A program made the position numbers and the translations under genes. DNA of 64,000 bases from assembly GCA_015847255.1 (NCBI GenBank), contig JADLZK010001155.1:1-64000 (forward strand). Reading direction: 5' to 3'. Positions 1-9,622 of the stretch are shown piece by piece; within the stretch, counting starts at the first letter, position 1, and each line of letters opens with the position of its first letter. The notes under the pieces were generated by a model. It did no database searches and was not told the origin of the DNA. It saw only the letters and a list, made by a program, of their open reading frames with translations. The DNA comes from Hyparrhenia diplandra. Its lineage: Eukaryota; Streptophyta; Magnoliopsida; Poales; Poaceae.

Positions 1-663
1 CTAACTAAGAACTAAGAAGAAGAAGAAGAAGAAAGAAGAAGAAGAAGAAAGAAAGAAGAAGTAGAAGAGAGAGAGGTAGAGGGTGGTAGAGAGAGAGATT
101 CTTTGGTTTCTTTGGACTCCAAGTGGTGTGTATTGAGAGAGGGAGAGAGGGGGCCTATTTATACACTTGGAGGAGGGGCCTAAGTGCTAATTTACACCAA
201 AACCGACTGGTAAACCTTCCTAATCCGAGCAAACCGACCAACCAAGGGCGGGAATCCCCATTTGGCGGGTGCACGAACCGCCTCCCCGAGGTTGGGCGAA
301 ACCGCCTCGGGGGAGGGTGCGGCCGCCGGGTGGTGGTTGCGCACACCCCCCAGGCTCGGCCTGGCCGGGTCTCGGTGGGGTGTCGCCTACCGTCTGAAAA
401 GTTGTGGGCGGGCTTGGCTTGGCCCAATTTTGATGTTTTGGGTCGATTTGCTCACGGGCTTGAGTTTTGCAATAATGCGCTTTCGGATGGCGTACTTTTG
501 GTCGATTTTCCACTTGTTTTATTATAAATCTGCAAAATAAAATTCTAGACACTACAAGTGGAATTTATTAGTGATAAATGCATATGAGTATAAAAGGTAT
601 AGTTTTACTCCTTTATGGTAGTAAGTTGACGGGAAAAAATATGTCGTTGGTGGCCAGTCAACA
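1..663 (-). repeat. 3' LTR (left copy) of the gypsy-type element
   Basis: This is near-identical to 5384-6062, with small indels. It starts with a (GAA)n-rich stretch (about 15-65) and contains TATTTATA at 156-163, which read on the minus strand is a TATAAATA box. It ends GTCAACA at 657-663, the complement of a TGTTGAC LTR start. The outer end is missing because the window begins inside or at the edge of the LTR. Confidence 0.8.
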
Positions 664-690
664 AACTCCCCAAGCTTACCCTTTGCGCGT
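664..690 (-). other. Polypurine tract of the LTR element
   Basis: Directly inside the left LTR the minus strand reads AAGCTTGGGGAGTT just before the LTR's TG. This is the usual position and composition of the plus-strand primer in gypsy elements. Confidence 0.6.
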
Positions 691-1883
691 CCTCGAGCAA
701 AAGAGATAAGTACTTGGTTGTTGATCGGGGAGTTGCTACTATGCGATTACATTTCACAAGTGCCGGGGTTATAATATGATTTTCTACTAGAGTTTGAATA
801 AAATGGCACATCTTTTTCCCACCCTTTATTACCTTTTATCGTAGCGGGGCTTTCCGGCTTTTCTCAAAGCCTTGGGCGGTTGCGGATAGAATGGTTATAA
901 AGAGGTGCTTATCATTCATCCTTTTGATCAACTTTTTATCCGGGATTTTATTTATTTAGATAATATTTATTTATTTATTTATTTATTTATTTCGAGAAAG
1001 CATGGGCTTTATTGCTATATTTTTTTTTTTTTTTTTTTTTGGAGAGGTGGGCTCTGCTCGCCCTAGACTTTGTCTTTTATTTCCACTCTTTTCTCTCTCT
1101 TTTTTTTTAGAGATGTGGGCTCTACTAGTCCTTGGACACTTGTCCATTTTTCATCTCATTTTTTTTTAGCATAGCCCATATCCCTTTCTCTTTTCTTTCA
1201 AAGTATAGATTCCGGATGTCAAGTTTCTCTTTTTGGACGAAATCATAGCAAATCCATTTGTACCATATCATACTTGGCAATAACTTAGACTAGATAGAGC
1301 CTATGCAACCCACATGAATCGGGTTTTTCGGGATGAGTTTTTTAGACTTAGCCACTAAATCCAAACTTGAGAGAAATTGAATTATAAACTAGGCGCAGGC
1401 AAAACATAAGACAGAGCAACTATTCATCATTTCAACAAGGGACTAAGACTAAACATTTTTATAACTCATGTATATAAGCATTAAGGCACAAAGAAGAGCT
1501 ACTTATTCTATTTTTGGATTTTTTTAGATGCAAGGTTCTTTGGAATTCAAACATGCTAAAATAAAATAAATTTGATGAAAATAAACATGCAATGCAATGA
1601 TACGTGGAGGTCCTCCCCAAGCTATCTAGAGGCCCGTTGGTATCTTTATTTATTTTGTTCTTTTAAGATAACTGTCATTTTACCTTTGACGGAGGGTCCA
1701 CTCTTTGGAGTACGTGGATTTGAGACTTTTCTCAGTTTTGTTGTTTGACGATGCACCGGCTCAGGAGATCACGGAGGGTTGCCTTTGCTTTTAGCTTCCA
1801 CACCTTTTTGAGGAGGGCGTATTTTGATTGTTTCTTTTGTTTTGGTTCTTCTTTTGGTGTGGAGCTTAAATGTAAGGAGCCTT
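691..1883. other. Noncoding internal 3' region of the LTR element
   Basis: No reading frame with recognisable protein similarity is visible. The stretch holds homopolymer T runs (for example about 1019-1040), ATTT repeats near 960-995 and a second purine-rich AGCTTGGGGAGG-like string near 1611-1626. In an autonomous relative the reverse transcriptase and integrase would lie here. Confidence 0.5.
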
Positions 1884-2597
1884 TTATCCTTTTGTAAAGA
1901 TGGGGACTCTTTCCTTCTTTGGTTTAGGGGCTGTCTTTTTCTTTTGTTCCCACCTTTTATTTTTGCTGACTGCCTTGGAAGTGCTACCGGTCTTTGGGGG
2001 CTGGATTTCTATTTCTTTAATGCCTTGCTCCACATATTTTATCCGGATCATCTTGCACTCTTCTGAGACTCGGGGCCTGAATTCGAATTTTTCTTCATTG
2101 CCATTGATATTGAAGCGGATTTCTCCAGCCCCAACATCAATCTGTGCCCCGGTGGTGCTCAAGAATGGTCGTCCAAGGATGAGTGGTGTATCTTTAGTGA
2201 ATTCCATGTCTAACACCACAAAGTCAACAGGGACAAAATACCCCCGGATCTTCACAGGTATGTCCTCTGCAATCCCTGCTGGATACCTTATGGATGGGTC
2301 TGCCAGCTGTAGTGTCATAGATGTTGGCTCAAGATTTGTATGTTTGAGCTTGTCAAAGACGGATTTTGGCATGACACTAACACTGGCGCCCAAGTCACAT
2401 AAGGCATGGTTGAATGTTTGTGTTCCAATTGAGCATGGAATTGTAGGGCATCCTGGATCTTTCTTCTTTTCTGCCAGACGATTCAGGATAGCGGCACTGC
2501 ATTCTTCGGTTAGCTTCACAACTTCCGTTGTTGGCAGTGGCCGCTTGTTTTGGATGATATCCTTTATGTACTTGGCATATGGCGGCACATGGAGCAT
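1884..2597 (-). CDS. Retrotransposon aspartic protease (retropepsin-like) region
   Basis: A 237-residue open frame has the plant gypsy retropepsin signature. The catalytic DLGAS is at residues 68-72, followed by VSVMP, and the second hydrophobic motif LILGRPFL ends near residue 146. Proteases of this family mature Gag-Pol particles. The C-terminal 40 residues are lysine-rich and of low complexity. The frame ends without running into a reverse transcriptase, as it would in a complete pol gene. It lies downstream of gag on the same strand, in the correct gag-pro order. The start codon is probably not the native one, since pro is normally part of a longer polyprotein. Family assignment is confident; activity is not implied. 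Confidence 0.8.
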   Translation of the reverse strand: MLHVPPYAKYIKDIIQNKRPLPTTEVVKLTEECSAAILNRLAEKKKDPGCPTIPCSIGTQTFNHALCDLGASVSVMPKSVFDKLKHTNLEPTSMTLQLADPSIRYPAGIAEDIPVKIRGYFVPVDFVVLDMEFTKDTPLILGRPFLSTTGAQIDVGAGEIRFNINGNEEKFEFRPRVSEECKMIRIKYVEQGIKEIEIQPPKTGSTSKAVSKNKRWEQKKKTAPKPKKERVPIFTKG

Positions 2598-2699
2598 GTC
2601 TAGGGTGGCACACTTACATGTACTTTACGGATCATCTCCATGAAGCCAGAATTGATTTGTTCATCCAGTGCGCTTTCTTGTTCTTGTGGTGAAGGGTAG

Positions 2700-4229
2700 G
2701 TGCGTTTGTGTACGTATATTCCAATGGTACCTCCTCCATACAGTTCTTACGCTGCACGTGGGGTTACCTCTTCGGGAAGCTTCTCTTTCTGTTTCCTCAC
2801 CATAGAATTGGGATTTGGTGGGTCACAGTAGATTTCCCCCTCACGGTAGTTCTTGCATTTATGCTCTCCCGGGGGCTTGGGTGGCCTCGAAGCTTTTTCT
2901 CCCACCATTACAGGGAGACGGCGGCTAATTTGGGCTATACGTGCTTCAATCTTTTTGTTGAAGTTCAAGCGATTTGTCATAGCGAATTGAGTCCATCCGA
3001 CTTCTTCTTGACTCCTTCTAAGATGTTATCAGTTTGGCTCATCTTTTTGATGAGGTTTTCGTTGATCTTGGCTTGGCCCAATATCAGGTCCTTCAATGAT
3101 GGCTGACCAGAGTTATAGTTGGAGTTGTACCCCTGGTTGCCTTGGCATGGTGGCTGGGGCGGTTATTCGGCCCCCTGCGAGGTTGGCGATACCCGTTCTT
3201 TGTTGTTCTGAAGGCGGCTTCTTCACGGGTCTCAGGCGATTATCCCCGAGTGGCCAACTTTACCATAAGTCTCACGAGGTCATGTGGCGTCGTGGCGTAA
3301 AGCGGGCGCTGGCGTGCGGTAGAGTACGTCTTGCGCTCCTCCAGTTTCTTCAGCAAAAGATCCATTTTTGCGGCAAGCATATCCGCCTCCTTCACGGTAT
3401 GCATGCCTTTTTGTGTTTTGGCCAGGGCTCTGTCTTTGCCCAGCTCTGATTTGCCACCATTTTGTCAATCGGGGCTGTTGTACGTCGATGGTGGCGATAG
3501 AAATGCGCCACCAGCAGCGGCGTCGAGGTGCCCCTTTGATATGGCCGTGAGACCATTATAGAAGTTTTGGAGCACCAGCCAATTCTCCATCCCGTGGTGC
3601 GGGCATGCTACAATGTATTCCTGCAGCCTCTCCCACGCCTCCGGAATGGGCTCTATTGCTGTCTGCTGGAAATTGGCGATCCTTCCCCTCAGGGCATTGG
3701 TTTTGCCCATGGGGAAGAACTTAGCCAGGAACGCCACGGAGCACTTGGCCCACGTATTGACGACCTCCTTGTCCTTGTAGAACCAATGTTTCGCCTTCCC
3801 CACGAGGGAGAAGGGAAACAGGCGGAGCCTGATGACGTCTGGTTCGACGTCCTTGATGACGATGGTGTCGCATAGCTCCGAAAGTGTTGGAGATGGCGTT
3901 GGCGTCCTCGCTAGGCGTCCCGAGAATGGGCGGCCGCACCATGGTGATCGGCCCGGTCGCGCGCAGCTCAAAGTTTTTGTCGCCACATTCACCACCGGCC
4001 CGGTGGGCACGTTGGCGGCAGCGGGAGTGGAGAAAATCGCGCAGCGACTTACGGGCCATGGCTTGAGATGCGGTTGGTGCGGGGATGTCGGCTTAATTTG
4101 TCGGTGTTCGGCCGAAGAAGAAGTGGCACGAGACTGTTCTTCCTTAGGAGTGCCTGCGGATCGGAGGGATGTTTTCGGCGGTAGAAAACGACATACACTA
4201 TCTGTTTTCATCCACAATGACGAAAACAT
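2700..4229 (-). pseudogene. Retrotransposon Gag region (Retrotrans_gag type), interrupted
   Basis: The main open frame is 3465-4229 (254 residues from an ATG at 4229). Residues about 115-205 carry the plant Retrotrans_gag pattern: a FPFSL-x-GKAKHWF segment, then a W-x5-FL-x-KFFP segment and a TNALR-x-I-x-NFQQ-like segment. Beyond its stop, similar gag C-terminal sequence continues to about 2747, including an MHTVKEADMLAAKMDLL-like helix around 3350-3420. Several stops and frame changes separate the pieces, so I treat the whole as a broken gag. Gag forms the particle that packages element RNA. It sits between the 5' leader and the protease, as expected. Confidence 0.75.
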
Positions 4230-5381
4230 AAAAGATTAGCCTATATGAGCAAATGGTAGCCACGGACCTGAGTTCATATTCATAGCCCGGCTATTTATTA
4301 TTTTTTTTTTTTCACAATGCCTTCCCGGCAGCGGCGCCGAGAAATGCTTGTTTACATTTCTTACTTTGATCAAAGGAAAGCAGTATAAAACCCATCCCCA
4401 ATAAAAGCGTCGAAATGCACCAGCGACATTCCCAGTAAAACCACCATGTCGGTGATCCGAAAGGGATTGTCAGCGGGATAGATCTTGCCATCGTAGATAT
4501 TTCATCCGCAGCGCATGGATCCATCGTTGTAGCATTTCACCCGGAAGTATTCAGGGTATCGTTATTTATATTTTCCCAAAGGAAGGCATGTGATTTAATA
4601 AGCTAGCATGGCATCTGAATAGAGGAACATGTGTTTGCTTAGACCAAATTGTTCATAACAGGGGTAAGCAATAACGGTTTTTGGATAGTGTGACACACAC
4701 TTAAGAATCCACCAGCAAAAGGATAAAGAAAATAGATAAAGAATAAATGAATAACCTAATGGAGTAATTCTAATGTATCTAGTCATGGCCATACAAATGA
4801 ATAGTTAGGATCATATGCAAGCGATTTAATAATGGTTAGGTCTAGGATATCGGGGAGACTCCCCGGTTACCATACGGTCCAATAGGAAGCATTTACGAAC
4901 TCCTACAGCACACACGAACGTGGGAGGATTTCAAGGGACGGTCAAGGCTTGTCACGACCAAGCCGCCTACCCTCTCAACCGTGGCGTGCACTCATATCCG
5001 CAGGTGTCGTAATACCCGGGCACCATGCCCACATATCAGAGCACTACTCTTGTCCCCCCAGGATCTCCACTCGTCGAATGGACGGACTAGAACAAGAGCA
5101 AACCCGAAGGAACAACGAACCGATATCCCACCTCTAATCAAGTTAGGCATATGATGATCGATGAAGAAATGTAATGAACATGTCAAGATCATGATATGTA
5201 AACTATATACTAGTTCATATACCAACACAAGAACATGAACAAGACTATACTCTAGTTCATAAGTTAGGCCAAGAACATAGATATAAGACTTGCAAAAAGA
5301 AGAATGCTCCATAGAGAAGATGTATTACCAAAGCACTTTCTTCTAGGAGACAAGCCCTCCTTGTAGCTCTTCTACTCCAAG
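4230..5381. other. 5' leader of the LTR element, noncoding
   Basis: This stretch lies between the right LTR and gag. I see no protein similarity. The end next to the LTR has no recognisable tRNA-complementary primer site, so the exact LTR boundary at 5382 rests only on the TG dinucleotide and on comparison with base 1. Confidence 0.45.
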
Positions 5382-6062
5382 TGCTAACTAAGAACTAAGA
5401 AGAAGAAGAAGGAAGAAGAAGAAGAAGAAGAAGAAGAAGAAGAAGAAAGAAGAAGTAGAAGAAGAGAGAGAGGTAGAGGTGGTAGAGAGAGAGAGATTGC
5501 TGGTTTGCTGGACTCCAAGTGGTGTGTATTGAGAGAGGGAGAGAGGGGGCCTATTTATACACTTGGAGGAGGGGCCTAAGTGCTAATTTACACCAAAACC
5601 GACACTGGTAAACCTTCCTAATCACGAGCAAACCGACCAACCAAGGGCGGGAATCCCCATTTGGCGGGTGCACGAACCGCCTCCCGAGGTTGGGCGAAAC
5701 GCCCTCGGGGAGGGTGCGGCCGCACCAGGGTGGTGTAGCGCACCCCCCAGGCTCGGCCTGGCCCGGGTCTCGGTGGGGTGTCGTCTTCCGTCTGAAAAGT
5801 TGTGGGCGGGCTTGGCTCGGCCCAATTTTGATGTTTTGGGTCGATTTGCTCTGGCTTGAGTTTTGCAACAATGCGCTTTCCCGGATGGCGTACTTTTTGG
5901 TCGATTTTCCACTTGTTTTTATTATAAATCTGCAAAATAAAATTTTAGACACTACAAGTGGAATTTATTAGTGATAAATGCATATGAGTATAAAAGGTAT
6001 AGTTTTACTCCCTTTATGGTAGTAAGTTGACGGGAAAAATATGTCGTTGGTGACCGTCAACA
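5382..6062 (-). repeat. 5' LTR (right copy) of the gypsy-type element
   Basis: This full-length LTR of about 681 bp is delimited by TG at 5382 and CA at 6062. It includes a (GAA)n tract near 5400-5450 and TATTTATA at 5552-5559, a minus-strand TATA box. By eye it differs from the left copy mainly by small indels, which suggests a fairly young insertion. Confidence 0.8.
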
Positions 6063-7255
6063 AGGAGCAAGCACAGCTGCTAGCAGAGAAAAGGAGGCGA
6101 CATGAGGAGGTGGAGCACACGCAGGCTGGCGGCCAAGTTCGAGGAACTTACTAGGTTCCTTTCCATGGCCTCCTAGCTCCGGTCGCTCCACAGCTTCAGA
6201 CTCAGGCCGTTCTGGGTACTCTTGTGATTCTGATTGCAAAAGGTTCCGTTTTTCGTTTTCATGTATCAAGCACACTTGCAACCTTGTCTTCTTTGTGCAG
6301 CCTGCATCGGCGGGTTCAAATCAGCCAGCTCAAGGTGGTGAGCAAGACTTCCCGTCGCCCGCAGCTCGGTATCAACCTTTCCCACCCTTCCCGCCTCAAG
6401 AATGAACTTGTGGACTTGACTGGACAATTTGTGGACTTGATGTAGTGTACTGATGGACCTATCGACTTGATCTAGTGATACTACATGTTTAATATATGTG
6501 TTCAGTGATATATCGATGTGTTTTATGTGCCGGATGTGTGGAATGTGATATATATGTGTTTTGTAATTGAATGAGTGTGATATATATTATACATGTGTTT
6601 TTTGTCAAGGTGGAGACCAAAAACAAAAAAAATGACAATTTTTAAAGGAGCCTTCTTTCCTAAGCACTTTTGCAAGTATGTTTGGCAAACCTGGGAGAAA
6701 ATTGCTGCCCGATGGCCACTTCCCCAAATTTGTTGAGCAGGATAGCAATGGCCATCGGTAAAGATGATCTCTTTGCGGAGAGCTCTAATAAAAGCTCTCG
6801 ACATAGAAATTTCCAGAAAAAAAAGTTATTTTCTTTTGCCGACAGATATCCTGTTCAGTTCTTGTCATAGAATTTTCCAAAAAAAAAATAATTTTTTTGC
6901 CGAGAAATGTCATGTTTGGTGCTCGGCATAGAATTTTCCAAAAAAAAGCCGAGAGTTACCCTATTTGGTGCTCGGCAAAGAATAGGACTTTGTAGAGAGC
7001 TCTCTTGACAGGTTCTCGGCGGCGATGGATGTAACTGCCGTCAGTTGCATGGCGGTGATGGCAACTTTTCTTCGCCGACTGCCGTCTGTGGTGCTCGGCG
7101 AAGGCTTCGCCGAGAGCTGGCCATTCCGGTGCTCGGCGAAGAACCCGTGCCGTGTCGTATGTCCTATGCTGAGCACTGTGCTCGGCGAAGGCTTCGCCGA
7201 CGGTCAGAGGGCCTTGCGCTCGAAGTGCTCGGCAAAGAACCAGTCTCCTGTAGTG
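6063..7255 (+). mobile_element. Right part of a CACTA (En/Spm) transposon, with the tail of a transposon gene
   Basis: The right terminus reads ...CTCCTGTAGTG at 7255, the complement of a CACTACAGGAG terminus. Inside it lie many copies of a CTCGGCAAAG / CTCGGCGAAG motif in both orientations, partly forming GAAGGCTTCGCC palindromes. This is the subterminal array typical of grass CACTA elements. At 6063-6405 there is coding-like sequence: a charged, glutamine-rich segment, a probable intron ending at TGTGCAG (about 6300), then a proline-rich tail ending in TGA near 6405. This resembles the C-terminus of CACTA TNP-type proteins. The left part is missing and was probably separated by the LTR insertion. 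Confidence 0.65.
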
Positions 7256-8113
7256 TATATTTGGTGGGTGATGACAAGAAAATATTTATTTAATGCCAAA
7301 ATAAAATCTAGCTCTCAACAAAATACATCCAAACAAGGCCTAGCTTTCTATATGGTGAAATTTTCATGCAAGGTTTTTGATAGCGGGTTTTTGGCTGTAT
7401 AGAAAAATAAATCAAATTTTACTTTGTTTCAAAAAGTTTAAATTTTTAGTGATTTTTAAGATGATACAAAAACACGGGTGTTACAGATCCGCGCCGGAGT
7501 ACCTCCCCGCGAGCCATCGTCACACGCCGGTGCTCACCTTCCCGCGCGCCACGCTCGCATCCCTGCCGTGGGAGAAGGGAGAGGTTAGCCCGCCGTGGTA
7601 GGGGAAGAGAGAGGAGGGAGAGGAAGCCCACTAGAGAGAGAGAGGTAGGGGTGGCCGGCAATCTGGGTGACTGCATGACGCGTGTGCTAAGAGGGAGTAG
7701 TGGGGGCGGCGTCAGAGAGAGAGAGATTGTGTGTGGTGAGGGAGGAGTAGAAGTGCTGAGGGAGTTGTGGTGGGGAAACCTAACTACGGGTATATATACG
7801 ATGAGCATGATATTGGGCCGAATTGGGTTGGCCAAGCCAGGATTTGGGCCACTATTTTTGGTGACGGGCTTCATACTGCGCCACCTCGGAAAATCTATTT
7901 TCCGTGGCGGTCATTGTAGCGGGTCTGCCATGAAAAATAGATATTTGCCGTGGCGGACATTTTTAAAATGCCCGCCATATGGTTAATCTACTAACCATGG
8001 TGGGCGGCTGGCTGACCGGCTGGCCAGGCTAGCCAGCCATTAACCGTGGCGGGCAAAAGTTGTGTCCGCCAAGGATTGATTTGGGGGTTTGCCACGCAAA
8101 ATATATATTAGTG
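7256..8113 (-). mobile_element. Second CACTA-like terminus with GGCGGGC / CCGTGGCGG subterminal repeats
   Basis: The sequence ends ATATATATTAGTG at 8113, the complement of CACTAATATATAT. Upstream, at 7870-8085, CCGTGGCGG, TGGCGGGC and related strings recur in both orientations. No matching left terminus is present, so the left boundary is uncertain. The 7480-7640 part is GC-rich and could be a captured gene fragment that I cannot identify. Confidence 0.45.
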
Positions 8114-8199
8114 AGATTTATAGATTTTGCTATCTATGTATGTAGACAGAGTTCATTTATAGGTGCACAGTAAAAGCCACTCACCCTATGGGTCACCAC

Positions 8200-8640
8200 A
8201 CTAGCCGCGAACAATGCATCATGGTCGACACTGTCCAGGACCGGTGGCTGCATATGGAGTTCAACATGGTTGGGATGTCGATGTCCTTCTAGACGTACGA
8301 TGGCATTGTCTTCCTCGCTAGTGCTCGCTTGTAAATAGTCGGTGTAATGTCGCCTTCCTCATCGGTGTTCACTGGTAGGAACTCGGTGTAGCGTCGTCTT
8401 CATCATCATCGATGTTCGCAAGTGGATATATATAGTCTACGTAGGGTCACCTGCATCGTTGGTGCCAGTGTTGCATCGGCAAGTACGTACGGCGACATTC
8501 GTTGTGGTAGGAGCCATTGTGGATGGCATCTGTACTCATCTCGACATCGCCCCGTGCAATAGTGTCTTTGATGTAGATGTCAACTAGTTCTTGATGGCGT
8601 CCTTGCCGACTCCATGCATGGAGATGCCAAGGCTGCTGCT
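8200..8640. repeat. Dispersed repeat, copy A (second copy near 57870-58320)
   Basis: Short blocks such as AGTCGGTGTA, CCTCATCGGTGTTCAC, GTAGGAGCCATTG and ACTCCATGCAT recur in the same order and orientation near 57870-58320. A minus-strand peptide with NGSY-x-N is shared by both copies. I do not recognise the family. Confidence 0.5.
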
Positions 8641-8712
8641 GATGAGGGTTACCGTCCCCCATCATGCTCTGCATTCACCATCATTGTTAAAGGGTTTTCT
8701 TTAGATGCACCA

Positions 8713-9075
8713 TCACTTGTCAAAGAGTATTCTAGAGTCGAGGTTGCAGCAGCGCACGTAGCCGGAGGTGGAAGACATCAGGTGCGGCATCTCATCGAAC
8801 AGGTAGAGGGCCGAGGCAGGGGACGAGCCTCGACAAATGTAGAAGGCGAGGAAGGTATTGCGGTACAAGGTGCTGAGCCGGAGAGCGCGGTGGATGCCTA
8901 GGGCATGGAGGCGCGCGCTAGCTAGGAGAGGGTGGTTGGTAAGATGGGGGAAGCTGGCATGCAGGAACGCTGCGATGGTCGGGTGCGGGTGGGTTGCGAG
9001 GGGTGAAGTGACACGCCCCCATGCGTCGATGCGGCACGCCCCCATGCGTCGATGCTGCCTGTTCCATGCCCGCAA
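8713..9075 (-). pseudogene. Pentatricopeptide-repeat (PPR) protein gene fragment
   Basis: The minus strand encodes about 120 residues. Its central part looks like the start of a plant PPR protein: an LHALGIHR-like segment, then NTFLAFY, then the repeat end ALYLFDEMPH. PPR proteins bind organellar RNA and are normally 400-900 residues with many repeats. Here only one repeat-like unit is present and similarity ends on both sides. The upstream residues come from a short tandem GC-rich duplication (CCCCCATGCGTCGATG appears twice near 9015-9055). It sits among transposon ends, so it is best read as a fragment carried or left by a mobile element. Confidence 0.5.
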
Positions 9076-9089
9076 CCGAAATTAAAGCG

Positions 9090-9250
9090 CGTTTTCAAAA
9101 ATACCTCCAAAGCCACGGCCTATTAAGGCATTTTCTAGATTTGCCTTCAAAAAGAGTGGTTGTTTTAAGGCATTTTTGCAGAAATGCCTTTAGCCAAAAA
9201 GAAATTAAGGCAATTTAAGAAAAAAAATGCCTTTAACAAAATGTCTTTGA
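9090..9250. repeat. Cluster of AAGGCATTT / AAATGCCTT hairpin motifs
   Basis: Several inverted pairs of AAGGCA and TGCCTT with short loops lie close together, for example AAGGCATTT, a short spacer, then AAATGCCTT near 9168-9191. The string ATTAAGGCAATTTAAGAAA at about 9204-9225 recurs at about 9580-9600, on the far side of the OSC-derived segment. Confidence 0.5.
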
Positions 9251-9359
9251 TTAAGAGACGTGTTGCAGTGATCCTAGGCCGAGACTACGACGAGGCGACA
9301 TCATTATCTGCCCAACAGACCGTCCAACTACCATCCTCAAATGAGGACGTACCTTCTTT

Positions 9360-9580
9360 GTTGCCAAGTACTGTCCTCATTTATAGTAAGTATCTTTACT
9401 ATAAACGCGGTACAATGCACACAAAGATGATATCATATCGATCGGCAGCCTCATAACAACCGTGTTTAAGCTTCTGCAGAAGGTTTCGTTGAGGCGCCAT
9501 GTGGAGAGGGACGAGGTCCAAGGATGCTGACGGTGAGTGACTACCATGGCCGGCAAGGATTGGGAGTTCGACCCGGATGG
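9360..9580 (+). pseudogene. Degenerate copy of the OSC upstream region and exon 1
   Basis: This segment aligns with 27036-27245, the 5' flank and first exon of the OSC gene. Shared landmarks, in order, are a TTGCCA-CTACTGT string, an ACTATAAA-CGGTAC string, CTCATAACA, CAACCGTGTTTAAGCTTCTG, GTTTCGTTGAGGCGCCATG (the start codon) and GGGAGTTCGACCCGGA. In this copy the ATG at 9499 is followed by a deletion of about 16 bp and the frame reaches TGA within about 14 codons. Similarity stops abruptly at 9580, where an ATTAAGGCAATTTAAG repeat begins. The copy includes 5' flanking DNA, so it came from genomic DNA and not from mRNA. Confidence 0.8.
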
Positions 9581-9622
9581 ATTAAGGCAATTTAAGAAAA
9601 AAATCTTTTGATTAAAAGATCA

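Larger units (their letters stand above)
1..6062 (-). mobile_element. Non-autonomous gypsy-type LTR retrotransposon (gag-protease only), left edge cut by the window
   Basis: Two similar direct repeats (1-663 and 5382-6062) flank an internal region of about 4.7 kb carrying a gag-like ORF and a retropepsin-like ORF, both on the minus strand. The 5' LTR is therefore the right-hand copy. A purine-rich tract abuts the left LTR. No reverse transcriptase, RNase H or integrase is recognisable, so the element would depend on enzymes supplied elsewhere. The right LTR ends in CA (6061-6062) directly against CACTA-type sequence, which suggests insertion into an older CACTA element. The target duplication cannot be tested because the left end lies at or just beyond base 1. 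I found no convincing primer-binding site. Confidence 0.8.

Noticed and set aside
155..552. Open frames repeated in both LTR copies (also about 5551-5971)
   Set aside because: They lie entirely within the LTRs over the GC-rich part, and frames differ between the two copies because of indels.
1900..2643. 247-codon plus-strand frame opposite the protease
   Set aside because: It is an antisense shadow. The minus strand carries the retropepsin DLGAS and LGRPFL motifs.
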